Position numbers and translations under genes: made by a program | In this document: one piece after another, positions 24,479 to 33,873 of the stretch | Layout: each line of letters opens with the position of its first letter | How positions within the stretch are numbered: the stretch's first letter is position 1 | NCBI GenBank assembly: GCA_024220505.1 | Contig: JAKZZE010000022.1 | Coordinates: 310,001-374,000, forward strand | Direction: 5' to 3' | Origin: Rhizopus arrhizus | Lineage: Eukaryota; Mucoromycota; Mucoromycetes; Mucorales; Rhizopodaceae | DNA: 64,000 bases | Notes under the pieces: generated by a model | Database searches by the model: none | The model's input: only the letters and a program-made list of their open reading frames with translations | What the model was told of the DNA's origin: nothing

Positions 24479-26498
24479 ATGAGTTTTCTTTGGTCATTTG
24501 GAACTAAAAAGGTTTTTTATTTTGTGATTGTTAAGAAAGCAAACTAACATGTATTATGAAAAGGAAGTAGTACCTGGTTCGAATACACCTCCTATTTTAC
24601 AGCAACAACAGCAACAACAGCCACCTTTAAGAGCAATGAGTAATGCTTTTAAAAAGGGTGTTCATTACAACAGTAAAAAATATACTTTAAATAAAAAAAA
24701 AAGGATAATAAACAAAGTTTTTTTTAGTGAAAGTAATTTTACGTGGGGATGTAATGACAGGCAAATCAAGTCTATGTAAAAACGAGAGAGAAAGAAAATG
24801 TACACAATCTAACAGATAGTTATCGTAGTTCAACGGCTTCAAGGGCACGAGTTCAAAGAAGAATATAGCTCAACACCTGAAATACAAGTAATGAATATCC
24901 CATGGCACTATAAAGGTTACTCACATAATAAATATTTCATGTATGTATTACTGCTAAATTATAATAATAGATACAAATGATATTATAAAGGTAGAGATAT
25001 GGGATGTAATTGATAAAGCACATAATAAACATAATACATCCGACGATATTGGTATTAAACTTGAACATCACGCACCTCAACAAAAAGTAATTCAACCAAA
25101 ACAAGATATGGGATTAGATGCATCTACTGTCAATGTCTATCGAAATACGCATGCAGCTTTGTTCTTGTTTGATGTAACAAAACCTTGGACATTTGATTAT
25201 GTCAATAATGAACTATCACACGTACCAGAATCATTATCTGTTCTTGTCCTTGTAAGTCATAATGTTATAAATAAGATGTATAATAATATAGAGATAGGGC
25301 AATTTTGCAGATAAAAGTGCAGAAAGAAAGATTGAATTAGATCAAATTCACGCCACGCTTTATCAACATAATCAGGAACGAATGGAAAAAGGAGCATTAA
25401 AACCCAATTTGATACGATATGCTGAAACAAGTATGAAGACTGGTTTAGGCTTAAAATATATTTACGAATATTTGGGCGTACCATTTCTGCAGCTTATGGT
25501 AATGTGTGTACATGCTTATATTTATTATATTGACTTTTATATTAGATGGAAGCATTAAGAAAACAACTTGAATTAAAAGCAGTAGAAATAGTAGATTTAT
25601 TAGAAACATTAGATACTGATCAAGATGTACCAGAATTAATGCAAAGAAGAAGAGGACAAGATAATTTTGACCAACGTAAGAATGATTTATTTATACAACA
25701 TACGCATAATAATGTTCATTTATATAGCATCTGAGCCTCGATTAGCTAAAGAACATGCTGAATTAAAAGCTGCTTGGGACCAAGAGCTTGAAGAAATAGC
25801 GGCTGAACGTAAGAAACAAAATGGAAAATAATGAAACAAGAAAAAGTAAACAAAAAAAAATAGATGCTGTGCTACAGCGTGATACTCCTCCTCCCCCCAC
25901 TTCACCTGTCAAATCAAGTGAAAAAAAAGAAATCCAATTACCTAATGAAGCATCTATAGTAGTCAATCAATTTGATACAGGAGAAGAATTAGCAGATGAT
26001 TGGTTTGGTGAAATGGACAATGACAATGCCATTCAATTACCAGTAACCAATATAGAATCAGACCAAGAAGATATACCAAGTAACCCAATGGTTGCTGGTG
26101 ATGAAGATGTACAAATTGATTATTATTCTGCTAATGTCGTAAATAAGCAAGAAGAAGAAGAGGAAGAAGAGGAACAGGAAGAAAACAGATATCAACCAAT
26201 GTTTAAAAGTGACATTTGGAGTCAAAGTAATAATAATAAACCGATAGACATTATTAGTTCGGACAGTGAAGATGAATACCCGGAACCACCTTCATTTGGA
26301 TTTGCAGGTGGATATGAAGAAATTGGAGGTACAAATGAGAATCCATGGTCTACAGAAGATCATTGGTCAGAAGAGAAAAGTGTAAGCTTAATTAAACAAC
26401 AAAATAACGTTTTATTTAAATCTTTTACTTTGTAGAACGTGAAAAAGTCAAGTAGTAGTAAAAAGAAGCATAAAAAGAAGAAGAATAGTTTATCGTAA
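24479..26498 (+). CDS. RABL6/Parf-like atypical Rab-related GTPase
   Basis: RABL6 is a large Rab-like protein, in animals tied to cell-cycle and ARF-pathway control. I infer an 11-residue first exon, MSFLWSFGTKK (24479-24511), spliced in frame to 24564; that intron contains a strong CTAAC branch site (24544-24548) just before the ATG at 24549 that would otherwise be taken as start. The GTPase region has FKKGVHYN then VKVILRGDVMTGKSSL (P-loop, about 24650-24780), EIQVMNIPWHYKG (about 24880), VEIWDVIDKAHNKHNTSDDI, MGLDASTVNVYRNTHAALFL and ETSMKTGLGLKYIYEYLGVP (about 25430-25490). The acidic C-terminal half contains the family box NPMVAG (about 26080) and ends in a lysine-rich tail. The last 9 bases overlap the convergent small gene. 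Confidence 0.87.
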
Positions 26499-26708
26499 AT
26501 CAGGCAATAGTTTGAGACCTTTTTTCGTCTTGTATTGTATGTCATTGTATAATACAAAGTCTTGATTTATAATAATTCCTTTTGATCCAGTTCCATAACA
26601 ACTTGTGTTTAATAATAAAGATGTTGCATCTTTTAGTGCTAAATGATCTTGTAAAGATGACACTAATTGGTCAATGCTTGGTAGTCTTTTCTTTTCACAT
26701 TTATTCAT
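26490..26708 (-). CDS. Small conserved-looking protein, 72 residues, function unknown
   Basis: A single-exon frame starting MNKCEKKRLPSIDQLVSSLQ and ending KKGLKLLPDLR. Codon use is like the neighbours. Directly before the ATG is a pyrimidine-rich tract and, about 110 bp upstream, TATTTATAAACAC resembles a TATA region. The product is basic at both ends with an amphipathic helix-like middle. I do not recognise the family. Its stop codon lies inside the last codons of the RABL6-like gene on the other strand (26490-26498 is coding on both), so the two mRNAs must overlap tail to tail. It could be spurious, but the compositional quality of the frame argues for a real gene. Confidence 0.5.
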   Translation of the reverse strand: MNKCEKKRLPSIDQLVSSLQDHLALKDATSLLLNTSCYGTGSKGIIINQDFVLYNDIQYKTKKGLKLLPDLR

Positions 26709-27272
26709 TTTTTTTTTTTTTACTGATAAAAAAATAGAGAGAAAAGAAGAAGAGAAAAAAAAAAGTAAGGGGATTTTGTATTGTGATACACACACAAAAA
26801 ATTGTGTGTTTATAAATATTAGATACGGCATGAATTACACCTGAATATTCTTTTTTCCGAGTATGTGTTGTCAACCAAGATATTCTTCTATACTTCTTTT
26901 TATAAAAGTAATGACTGTATCTTTTTCTTTTTGTCTTATAAACTTCACGGCATAAAACGATACATGTATTTAAAAAAGGGGTAGCCATTGGGAGTTTATT
27001 CATAATCAACTCTAGCCTTTTAAAAGAATTTCTTATTTTCTATTACGGAATTATACAGAATACAAAGATATATACATACTACACATTATATATATAGTGA
27101 AGAGACTAATTAGAGAAAAAACTAAAATTAGCTGTTTGTTTTCTTAGACTCTCTCAAGCCTTCTTTTTACAGTTACACCGAAAAAGACATGATTATGATT
27201 TAATATTGAATAAATCATTTATGTATTAGGACGAATACAATCTTTATTTAATATAAATAATAAATAATGTTT
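26709..27272. other. Spacer between small gene and hydrolase, with an open basic stretch
   Basis: Mostly promoter-like A/T-rich DNA. A 63-codon minus-strand frame (about 27009-26821) begins MIMNKLPMATPFLNTC, is lysine/arginine/tyrosine-rich and ends before the TATA-like sequence of the small gene. No family is recognised, and I do not call it a gene. Confidence 0.35.
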
Positions 27273-28556
27273 TTAATGCTTACGTTGAAATCTAGCGACC
27301 ATATCACTTATTAATGTAACAGAGTCATTACCAAGTTGATAATAGCCCTCTGTTTCTTTTGGGTTGAACATACTAGTATGAGCTTTGATAACATTAGGTG
27401 CTGAAGAAATCACAGGTACAAATAGATACAGTGTTTCCTCGGGTGGCATTTTTATAAACGTTGTCGGACGATCTTTTTCATTTGTAGTTTCTTTTACTGG
27501 CACCTATTTAATCAAACGTATCTTTGAATACAAAAAGAGATAGACACATCTTTGCAACATACCATAGCATAAAAACATTTAAAGAATATATGTGGTACTT
27601 TTAAAAGCTTTTTCACTCTAATCCTTGTTAGATTAAATGGCTTCGTTTTTGTGTATCCATTTTTACCTTTCATCACAACCATGTATGTCTGTCAAATCTT
27701 TAATAAATGTGAATTCATCATACACGTCACCTAATGTTGCAGATATCTTGTCCCTTGCCATATAAGCAGCCGCACCTACCGCTACAGCACCAACAGCACC
27801 AGCCAATAACCCCCAAGATTTGAACCCACTAGTTGTTTTTTTAGGTGCTTCAATAGCTCTAGAGGCACTTTTGCCTACAAGTGCCGTCGCTCCTACACTA
27901 CAAAATTGCCCTATTTTATTCAATGTTTCTACGCCGCTTTTTGCCTGATCTGTCACGAGCTGATGATTGACTGAATAAAAGGGAGTATCATAGGCCAACA
28001 TACCGATAATCTTGGCTCCCAATAGCTCGTTTGTATGCTGTGGCTCTGCGAATCGTAATATTGTTTCTGCGGCTATTTGAAGTATAAGCAACAAAAACAG
28101 CAAACAGTGATAATCCCCCCCTTTTTTTTTTTCTTCTTTACCCACAATACCACCCATAGAGTGGCCTAATAGCACAACCATAATATTTGCTTTACTATTT
28201 AACCTCAAGATTTCTTTTTGGAGTGTTGATATCTTTGTACAAAGCCAATTTGAGAAATCAGTGACAGCAACTCGAAGTTCTCTGTAAATTCCCAATTTAA
28301 CTTTTCTTCCCGGTTCTTAATGTGCTTTTTGTTTACCCAGCTGTTTATAAGAAGGGTAGACCTCTATTTCGACATCTACCTTTGCACTATTTGTAAGAAT
28401 GGTTTGTAATCTATTGGGAAAATCCTATAAAGAACATTAAAAGATAGTAGCTTATATTTCTTCTTTTGTTACTTTAAAACTGGCGTCAGAGCCTCTAAAG
28501 CCATGAACAAAAACAAGCAAAAGTTTGTCCCAGTTCTCTCTAACATCGTCTATCAT
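27273..28556 (-). CDS. Alpha/beta hydrolase (DUF676/lipase-like serine esterase)
   Basis: A predicted lipase-like serine hydrolase. The first exon in the window starts MIDDVRENWDKLLLVFVHGF (28556 to about 28485) and holds the oxyanion-type HGF box. Later exons encode DFPNRLQTIL, VEIEVYPSYKT, and the nucleophile elbow GHSMGGIV (about 28140-28180). A 60-bp intron with a T-run splits GGIV from AAETILRFAEPQ. Then come a substrate-loop region (GMLAYDTPFYSVNHQLVTDQ), a glycine/alanine-rich hydrophobic helix (LLAGAVGAVAVGAAAYMA, about 27755-27810), and a C-terminal domain ending MVARFQRKH. The ATG at 28556 follows a TTTTTCCAG that looks like a splice acceptor, so an upstream exon may have existed. 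A transposon composite begins only 67 bp upstream (28623), so the native promoter or first exon may be displaced. Confidence 0.8.
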
Positions 28557-28622
28557 TTGACTGGAAAAATAAGAGTTAAAAAAAAAGGGTGCGTTTTCTA
28601 TTTTTGTACAAAAAGGAATTTA

Positions 28623-28907
28623 TAGCGACTCCACTCCCAAAGTTCGTCTTTCAACTTACCAAATTCGCTTTGGTCTCCAACTGAAATTCACTTTTCTTGC
28701 AGCCCAAATTTCACTTTTTTATTGGCCAAAGTTCGTTTTTGTTATCATTAAAGTTCGTAATTTTATTGAAGGTCTTGATTGCCTAATGGCTCATTAAAGT
28801 GATTCTTTATCAAAACATCTTTGAAAATTCTCAACAGAATGCTGAGCAATGTTATGAAGAGTTTTTCTACTGATGCATTCACTAGCCTCGCTGATTCTAG
28901 TTTTCAA
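28623..28907 (-). repeat. Left inverted arm of the composite
   Basis: Identical in reverse complement to 32801-33085 except for the first base. It encodes, on the minus strand, the last ~35 transposase residues (TRISEASECISRKTLHNIAQ and on to KESL). Just inside the arm, to about 28985, diverged transposase DNA continues: QLNPIEN-like and GLDII-like remnants. A deletion relative to the right copy falls exactly between two TTGAAAA repeats. Confidence 0.9.
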
Positions 28908-28989
28908 TAGGATTCAGCTGTCAAACAAATATGATTTGTAGCAAGATTCAGACTTTTGGATAATATCAAGACCATTGCCGTCATAGATG

Positions 28990-31180
28990 TAGTCAGTTCT
29001 AAAAAAAATGGGTCTTGTGTTTGAGTCTTTACTACTTTTACTTACAAGGTATTACAAATATCAACAACAATTTTTTTTTTTTCTGCTACAACTTGCTGGA
29101 TCGTAACATGGTCGACCCAAACGAATATAAATATAGAAGGGACGGGAAGCCTTACCCCACTACAGTCTTTGGGTGGTACCTTCAAGCCGTTGAGCCAGAC
29201 GAAATAACTCTGGAAATTGGTACCACTCGATTCGATCCTATCCTATAATAAAAAATTTCCGCTTGGGAACGACCCCAGTCTAATTATGTAATACCCTCTT
29301 TCAGCAATAAAAAAATAACTGAGTTTATTTCATAGCTGTCATAAATTGCACTCAAGCTCATGTGGCAAAATAATCATGGAGTGTCGTGAAAGACAGAATT
29401 CCACCACCTCATGTCGAAGAACTTTGGAAGGCATGTCAGGGTGAACTGTGACGTACACTCTTGAGCTAGTGGCCATTCTAGGCTATGATACCAGGTTGCC
29501 GTTCGCGTGGTGGTAGACTTTAAAACGTTTTGCTGCTGCCTTATCGTGGCCACTCCTGAGTTGCGATTTGCTTTTCTTGTTGGCTTGCTAGGCTAATTGT
29601 CAAAGGTCCTAAAGCTAAGTTGTCACGAATCTCATAAGGAATAATTCTTTTATTAATGAACTTCTTTTAAAACTAGACTCCAGTTCAGCAACTCTATGTC
29701 TGATACTATGCATTTTAAACTCGATCTTTGCTATCAAGCTTATCCACCTTTTCTGTTTTGGACTTGGTCTTCTGTACTTAATCTGTTCCAACTCACAGAC
29801 CAGTTTACTTGCGACCATGCTGTCTGGATTACCCTAACCTTTCTTTGGTACCCAACAAATCTCACATTGGTTCCTCTGAACTCGTCCTTGGTGTCGCTTT
29901 TTCCACTCTTTGAGTGTACCATTGGCGCTGTGTTTTAGATAGCCAACCTTTGTCATCTACTGCTGTTCTTGATTTCTTTCGCCTTAACCACCATTCACTC
30001 ATTTTTAATCAATTTAGTAGTGCCTCTCTGTATCTGCTAAATCATATTAGATTATTTGGTAGCTACTGCAGCTGTGTATATGTTTTAGCCAGATAATAAA
30101 ATAACAATTTACATACAAGAAAAAGAACTCTGTCTTAGATATTCAGTAATGGTACTGCTTTGATTGTAATACTCAGTGTGATATACATGCAAAGGAATTT
30201 AGACAACTGAATAACGAAATGATGTTGTCCTTTTATCAAAACTTAGCGTCACACCCTTTCTAATAAGAAGATCTATTCAAGATGACCTATAAATATAATG
30301 AGCAGTGTAGTGTAACAAGCTTACATGTCCAAACTCCTGATAAGCAAAGCCTTTCTCACTTATTTCTAGCTATCTCATGGTGTCAAGGAAAGAGTTCTTA
30401 GGGCAGGTAGTCTACATACATTTGTTCTGGTCCATCTTCCCAATAATGAAGATCAGCGTATCATAGCCCCCTTCAAGAGCGCAAATGCAGCACGATGCTT
30501 TTTCCATCAAAATTGACGGTGGTTCTGACCAAGTGTTGACTCTCATACCCCTCTCTATCTTCTCTCAAAAACATAAATGTAGTGATTACGAAAGCACTAC
30601 TTTAATTCAAATGTTACACAATCATACAATAACAGTGTAGTACTTGATTAGAATCACACTGTCATTGAACAATACCCAGACACAAAATAAAGGCGCTTGC
30701 CTTCCAAGTCCTTATATTAATGTACACCTAATGTCAAGAAGCGGCTTTGATATGATCTTAAGGCTTTCAAATAAGGCAATACCAACACGGCTTCTTCCTC
30801 AAGGCAAGCTTAAAAATGAACCCTAAGAAGACAGAACGACTATAGATTGAGTAATCACTATCAAAGAATGTATACGTATCAATCTGGAAAATATTACAGC
30901 AAAATTTTGAATAAAGATCATCAAAGTACTCTTTATGTTGGCTATTTATTAATTCACATTCATTCTTAAAGTTCAGATAGCTCAATCTTTACAATACTAG
31001 CATTATTTTCAATTAAAGCTTATTCTAGAAACTCTGATGATTGATCTGCTTCATAAACATGATAATGATATATTGGGCAATTTCCAGATCTAACAAAATC
31101 CAAATAGCATACATAAGCACATAGCTGAAAGAAATTATTATCATTATAGCGAGACAAAAGAAAAAGAAGAAAACATAACT
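28990..31180. other. Non-transposase interior of the composite, no gene identified
   Basis: About 2.2 kb of mixed composition with no recognisable protein. A plus-strand frame at 29110-29248 (MVDPNEYKYRRDGKPYPTTV, ending at a stop) is short but has an unusually normal residue mix. Its composition and that of 29270-29700 is less AT-rich than the flanks, hinting at DNA of another origin. No RNA gene fold was recognised. Confidence 0.4.
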
Positions 31181-31808
31181 CTATTCAGAGTCAGATATCT
31201 CGAAAGGTCCTTGGGTTGACGTACCCTTGCTGTGCTCACTTTGGGTTAAACGTACAATGTTTGGTTTGACAACCTTGGTAAGAAGTAGGGGAGAAGGATT
31301 GTATCTGTTCTCTTTTAGGCTTGCTTTGTGCGGATCCTGCAGACGTTTTACTGCGGTAAGAGTTGCTTCCAAGTTGCCCTATATATATCTTAGTAACCAA
31401 TTGAAGTTAAAGAGAAGCCAATGTTATTAAATTACTTACCTTCAACGCTAAGAAAAAGTTGATTGCCCGGGGCAAGGACTCCTCTTTGTCCCCAAAGCCA
31501 TATTTTACCACCAAATTATCCTCTAGCCACATGTAAAAGATACTATCTTTAAATGAGATTGACCAACATCTCAACTCATTTCCTATTTGAGAGAAAACGG
31601 AAGACGGAGCATTTGGAGTGCGCGTAGCGAGTCGGTGACGAGAATTAGTTTTGGTAATCCTGGTGTATCCTGGTGGAGCTAATATTAAAGTTTTCTTGAT
31701 CTGTACGAAAAGCAGACAAATTAGTCGAACAGAAAGCCTTCCCAACTTCAAGAAGAGTATAAGCATAACCTCGTTGATTTTTTTTTGATAAGCATCCTCA
31801 AACAACAA
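31181..31808 (-). CDS. Two- or three-exon ORF of unknown function inside the composite
   Basis: The longest exon (about 31680-31439) reads KKTLILAPPGYTRITKTNSR through CWSISFKDSIFYMWLEDN to LPRAINFFLALK, joins over a clean GTAAGT..TATATAG intron (31438-31381) to GNLEATLTAVKRLQDPHKAS, and ends in EISDSE at 31181. An upstream exon FEDAYQKKINE (about 31805-31773) could be joined at a GTACAG acceptor. No domain is recognised. The 5' end abuts the broken end of the transposase DNA, so it is probably 5'-truncated or has lost its promoter. It may be a captured gene fragment. Confidence 0.35.
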
Positions 31809-32914
31809 GATGCGATGCAGTAGAGAGCTTGACGGAAGCGTTCGAGGACTTTAACTTGAAAAAAACTTCTGTCGGAAACTTCATTCTATATGAGTGCAAC
31901 CTGACTGTCAAAAGAGCAATCTTGCAACCTCTGGCAAGAAATAGCTTTGAGAATATCGAAAAATGCTACCAATGAGTTAAAAAATGGGTGGAGGCTACTG
32001 GCATGAACTATCTTACCAACTGCGTTTTCGTGGATGAAGCTGGTTCCAATATCAACATGAGAAGCCCTAATGCTCGTTCAATTAGAGATACACCAGTAGT
32101 TGTTGAAACTCCCACTACTCGCGCCATCACACATACCATATTGGGAGTTATAGCAGCTCAGGATGTTATTTCACTTGAGATTAGAGAGCCTTTGAAACCC
32201 AAGAAAGTAAAGGTTGATGGAAGCAGAAAGAGAAAGAAGCCCGTAATGAAATACTTGCAGATACTAAAGCGAGAAATAGAAAGGAAAATAGGTCTTGAAA
32301 ACTAGTGAATGAGTCTCTATTTAATCTCTTTATTAGATTTCAAGACGAGAGAGAGAACCCATTTAATCAAACTACGCCTTTATACATGAAATGAAATTAT
32401 TCAACTTTAGTATTGAACTTGAACAATATAAACATTATATATGAGCTTTAGGGAATATGTAGTAAGTAATATTATGTATTCAGTACTTGTTATTTCTTAT
32501 ATAAGATCTAAGTAATCTCATATGAATAATAAGTATTTAATGAGGTAAATACGATACGTAATAAGAAAGATGACAAAGGGAATTATTACTGGACATTATA
32601 TGAAGTTTATCTCTAAGACGTTAGATGAGATGGACAATGCACCCATCTATACTTTAGGGGATATCACGAGATTAATCGAGGCTAGAGGCTACAGAGCTAT
32701 GTATCTGTCTCTGTATTCTCCTGAGCTGAACCCAATTGAAAATTCCTGGTCAGTCGTCAAAAATTCAGTCAAGAGAAGTGCATTTCAAAAAACCGAAGAC
32801 TTGAAAACTAGAATCAGCGAGGCTAGTGAATGCATCAGTAGAAAAACTCTTCATAACATTGCTCAGCATTCTGTTGAGAATTTTCAAAGATGTTTTGATA
32901 AAGAATCACTTTAA
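31806..32914 (+). pseudogene. Tc1/mariner DD34E transposase, 5'-truncated and interrupted by a solo LTR
   Basis: Lacks the DNA-binding N-terminus. It starts near CDAVESLTEAFEDFNLKK, passes one in-frame TGA (about 31976) and reaches the first catalytic aspartate in NCVFVDEAGSNINM (about 32020-32062). After KKVKVDGSRKRKKP the frame is cut by a solo LTR (32247-32556). It resumes ITGHYMKFISKTLDEMDNAP, where about 15 residues seen in the 54-kb relative are missing between two ATGGA repeats, removing the block before the second aspartate. The glutamate lies in PELNPIENSW, 34 residues after the aspartate. The C-terminus (to 32914) is intact and identical to the left arm. Not functional. Confidence 0.82.
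32247..32556. mobile_element. Solo LTR, copy 1 (310 bp), in the transposase
   Basis: Begins TGAAATACTTGCAG and ends AAATACGATA, flanked by the 5-bp duplication CGTAA at 32242-32246 and 32557-32561. Removing the element and one CGTAA rejoins the transposase frame. It is homologous along its length to 52224-52572, which has the canonical TG..CA ends. No internal retrotransposon sequence is present, so it is the product of LTR-LTR recombination. Confidence 0.85.
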
Positions 32915-33085
32915 TGAGCCATTAGGCAATCAAGACCTTCAATAAAATTACGAACTTTAATGATAACAAAAACGAACTTTGGCCAATAAAAAAGTGAAAT
33001 TTGGGCTGCAAGAAAAGTGAATTTCAGTTGGAGACCAAAGCGAATTTGGTAAGTTGAAAGACGAACTTTGGGAGTGGAGTCGCTG
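32801..33085 (+). repeat. Right inverted arm of the composite
   Basis: Holds the transposase C-terminus (stop at 32912-32914) and about 170 bp of 3'UTR ending in GGGAGTGGAGTCGCTG. Its outer end is 10 bp from the Rheb stop codon. Partner of the left arm at 28623-28907. Confidence 0.9.
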
Positions 33086-33095
33086 TATTTTACTT

Positions 33096-33873
33096 TTATG
33101 CAATAATGCATCCACCTTTCTCTTCAGTTGGGGGTTTATTTGCTTTTTCGATTTGCGCTATCAGTAAATCAAATATCTTGGCTATATATAATTATGAGTA
33201 TTTTTCTTAAATAGTCAAAGTTTTCAGTGTGCACTTACAAACATTCTCATCATGTTTTGCTGATGTTTCGATAGTAGGACAATTCCACTGCTGAGCCAAC
33301 TCTTTACCTTCTTCTGTTGATATCTGCCTTTGTATATTTAAATCTGACTTATTGCCTACAACGACACAGGGTACACTTTCTAATCCTGTAAAATCTAATA
33401 TTTTATCTCTAATAATCTTGATCATATCAAGACTTGATCTCGATGCAATTGAATAGACAAGCACGTATCCATGCATGCTAGTAGCATGATGTGAAGACAA
33501 AATAGAATACTCATCCTTTTAAAAAGTTAGCCTTACATGTATATTATAAAGTATACTGTTTACTTGTCCAGCTGTATCCATAATCTCAACACTATATTCT
33601 GCGGTACATTCAATTCAAAAAATCTCTTTCTTTTTTCAGTTTTTACCACTGCCTCGATATTTGATAGTTTTTGTAAATGTATTTTCGATAGTTGGATAAT
33701 AACTGTCTACAAAATGGTTTTCACAAAATTGAATTACTAAAGATGATTTGCCTTTTTTTAAGATGGTTTAGTAGAGAAAAAAAATCAAAATCAGATCAAG
33801 CTGTTTAATTACCAACAGCACGAGCACCAAGAACGGCAATTCTTCTTGTTTTTGCTTGATTAGAAACTGACAT
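33096..33873 (-). CDS. Rheb small GTPase
   Basis: Ras-family GTPase that activates TORC1 in nutrient signalling at endomembranes. Start MSVSNQAKTRRIAVLGARAV; the P-loop GARAVGKSSL is split by a phase-0 type intron near 33800. Effector region VDSYYPTIENTFTKTIKYRG, G3 box DTAGQ spliced to DEYSILSSHHATSMHGYVLV (33425-33500), G4 NKSDL (about 33345), G5 ETSAK (about 33265). The C-terminus reads KPPTEEKGGCIIA, a CaaX farnesylation motif, with stop at 33096-33098. The DEYS after DTAGQ and the overall length (about 185 residues) are Rheb hallmarks rather than classical Ras. The composite transposon ends 10 bp past the stop, so the native 3'UTR and polyadenylation site are displaced or replaced. Confidence 0.93.

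Larger units (their letters stand above)
28623..33085. mobile_element. Composite bounded by inverted Tc1/mariner ends (4.46 kb)
   Basis: Outer ends read TAGCGACTCCACTCCC (28623, plus) and CAGCGACTCCACTCCC (33085, minus), each next to a TA dinucleotide (28621-28622 and 33086-33087) as expected for a Tc1/mariner target. The two arms are 285-bp inverted copies (28623-28907, 32801-33085) that differ only in the first base. Both contain the 3' end of a transposase gene and its 3'UTR, so they are two element copies in opposite orientation, not ordinary TIRs. Between them lie DNA unrelated to the transposase (about 28990-31800), a 5'-lacking transposase and a solo LTR. Whether the whole unit ever moved as one is unproven, since TA flanks occur often by chance. 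Confidence 0.72.

Noticed and set aside
24549..24780. Start of the RABL6-like gene at the ATG 24549
   Set aside because: That ATG lies directly after a CTAAC branch motif and 15 bp before a good acceptor; splicing from 24511 gives an N-terminus that fits the family better. Kept as the alternative.
28623..28907. Arms of the composite as ordinary long terminal inverted repeats of one transposon
   Set aside because: The arms contain transposase coding sequence, and diverged transposase DNA continues inside the left arm; they are ends of two copies.
32911..33111. 66-codon minus-strand frame across the right arm and the Rheb 3' end
   Set aside because: It spans the insertion junction by chance and lies in the transposon 3'UTR.
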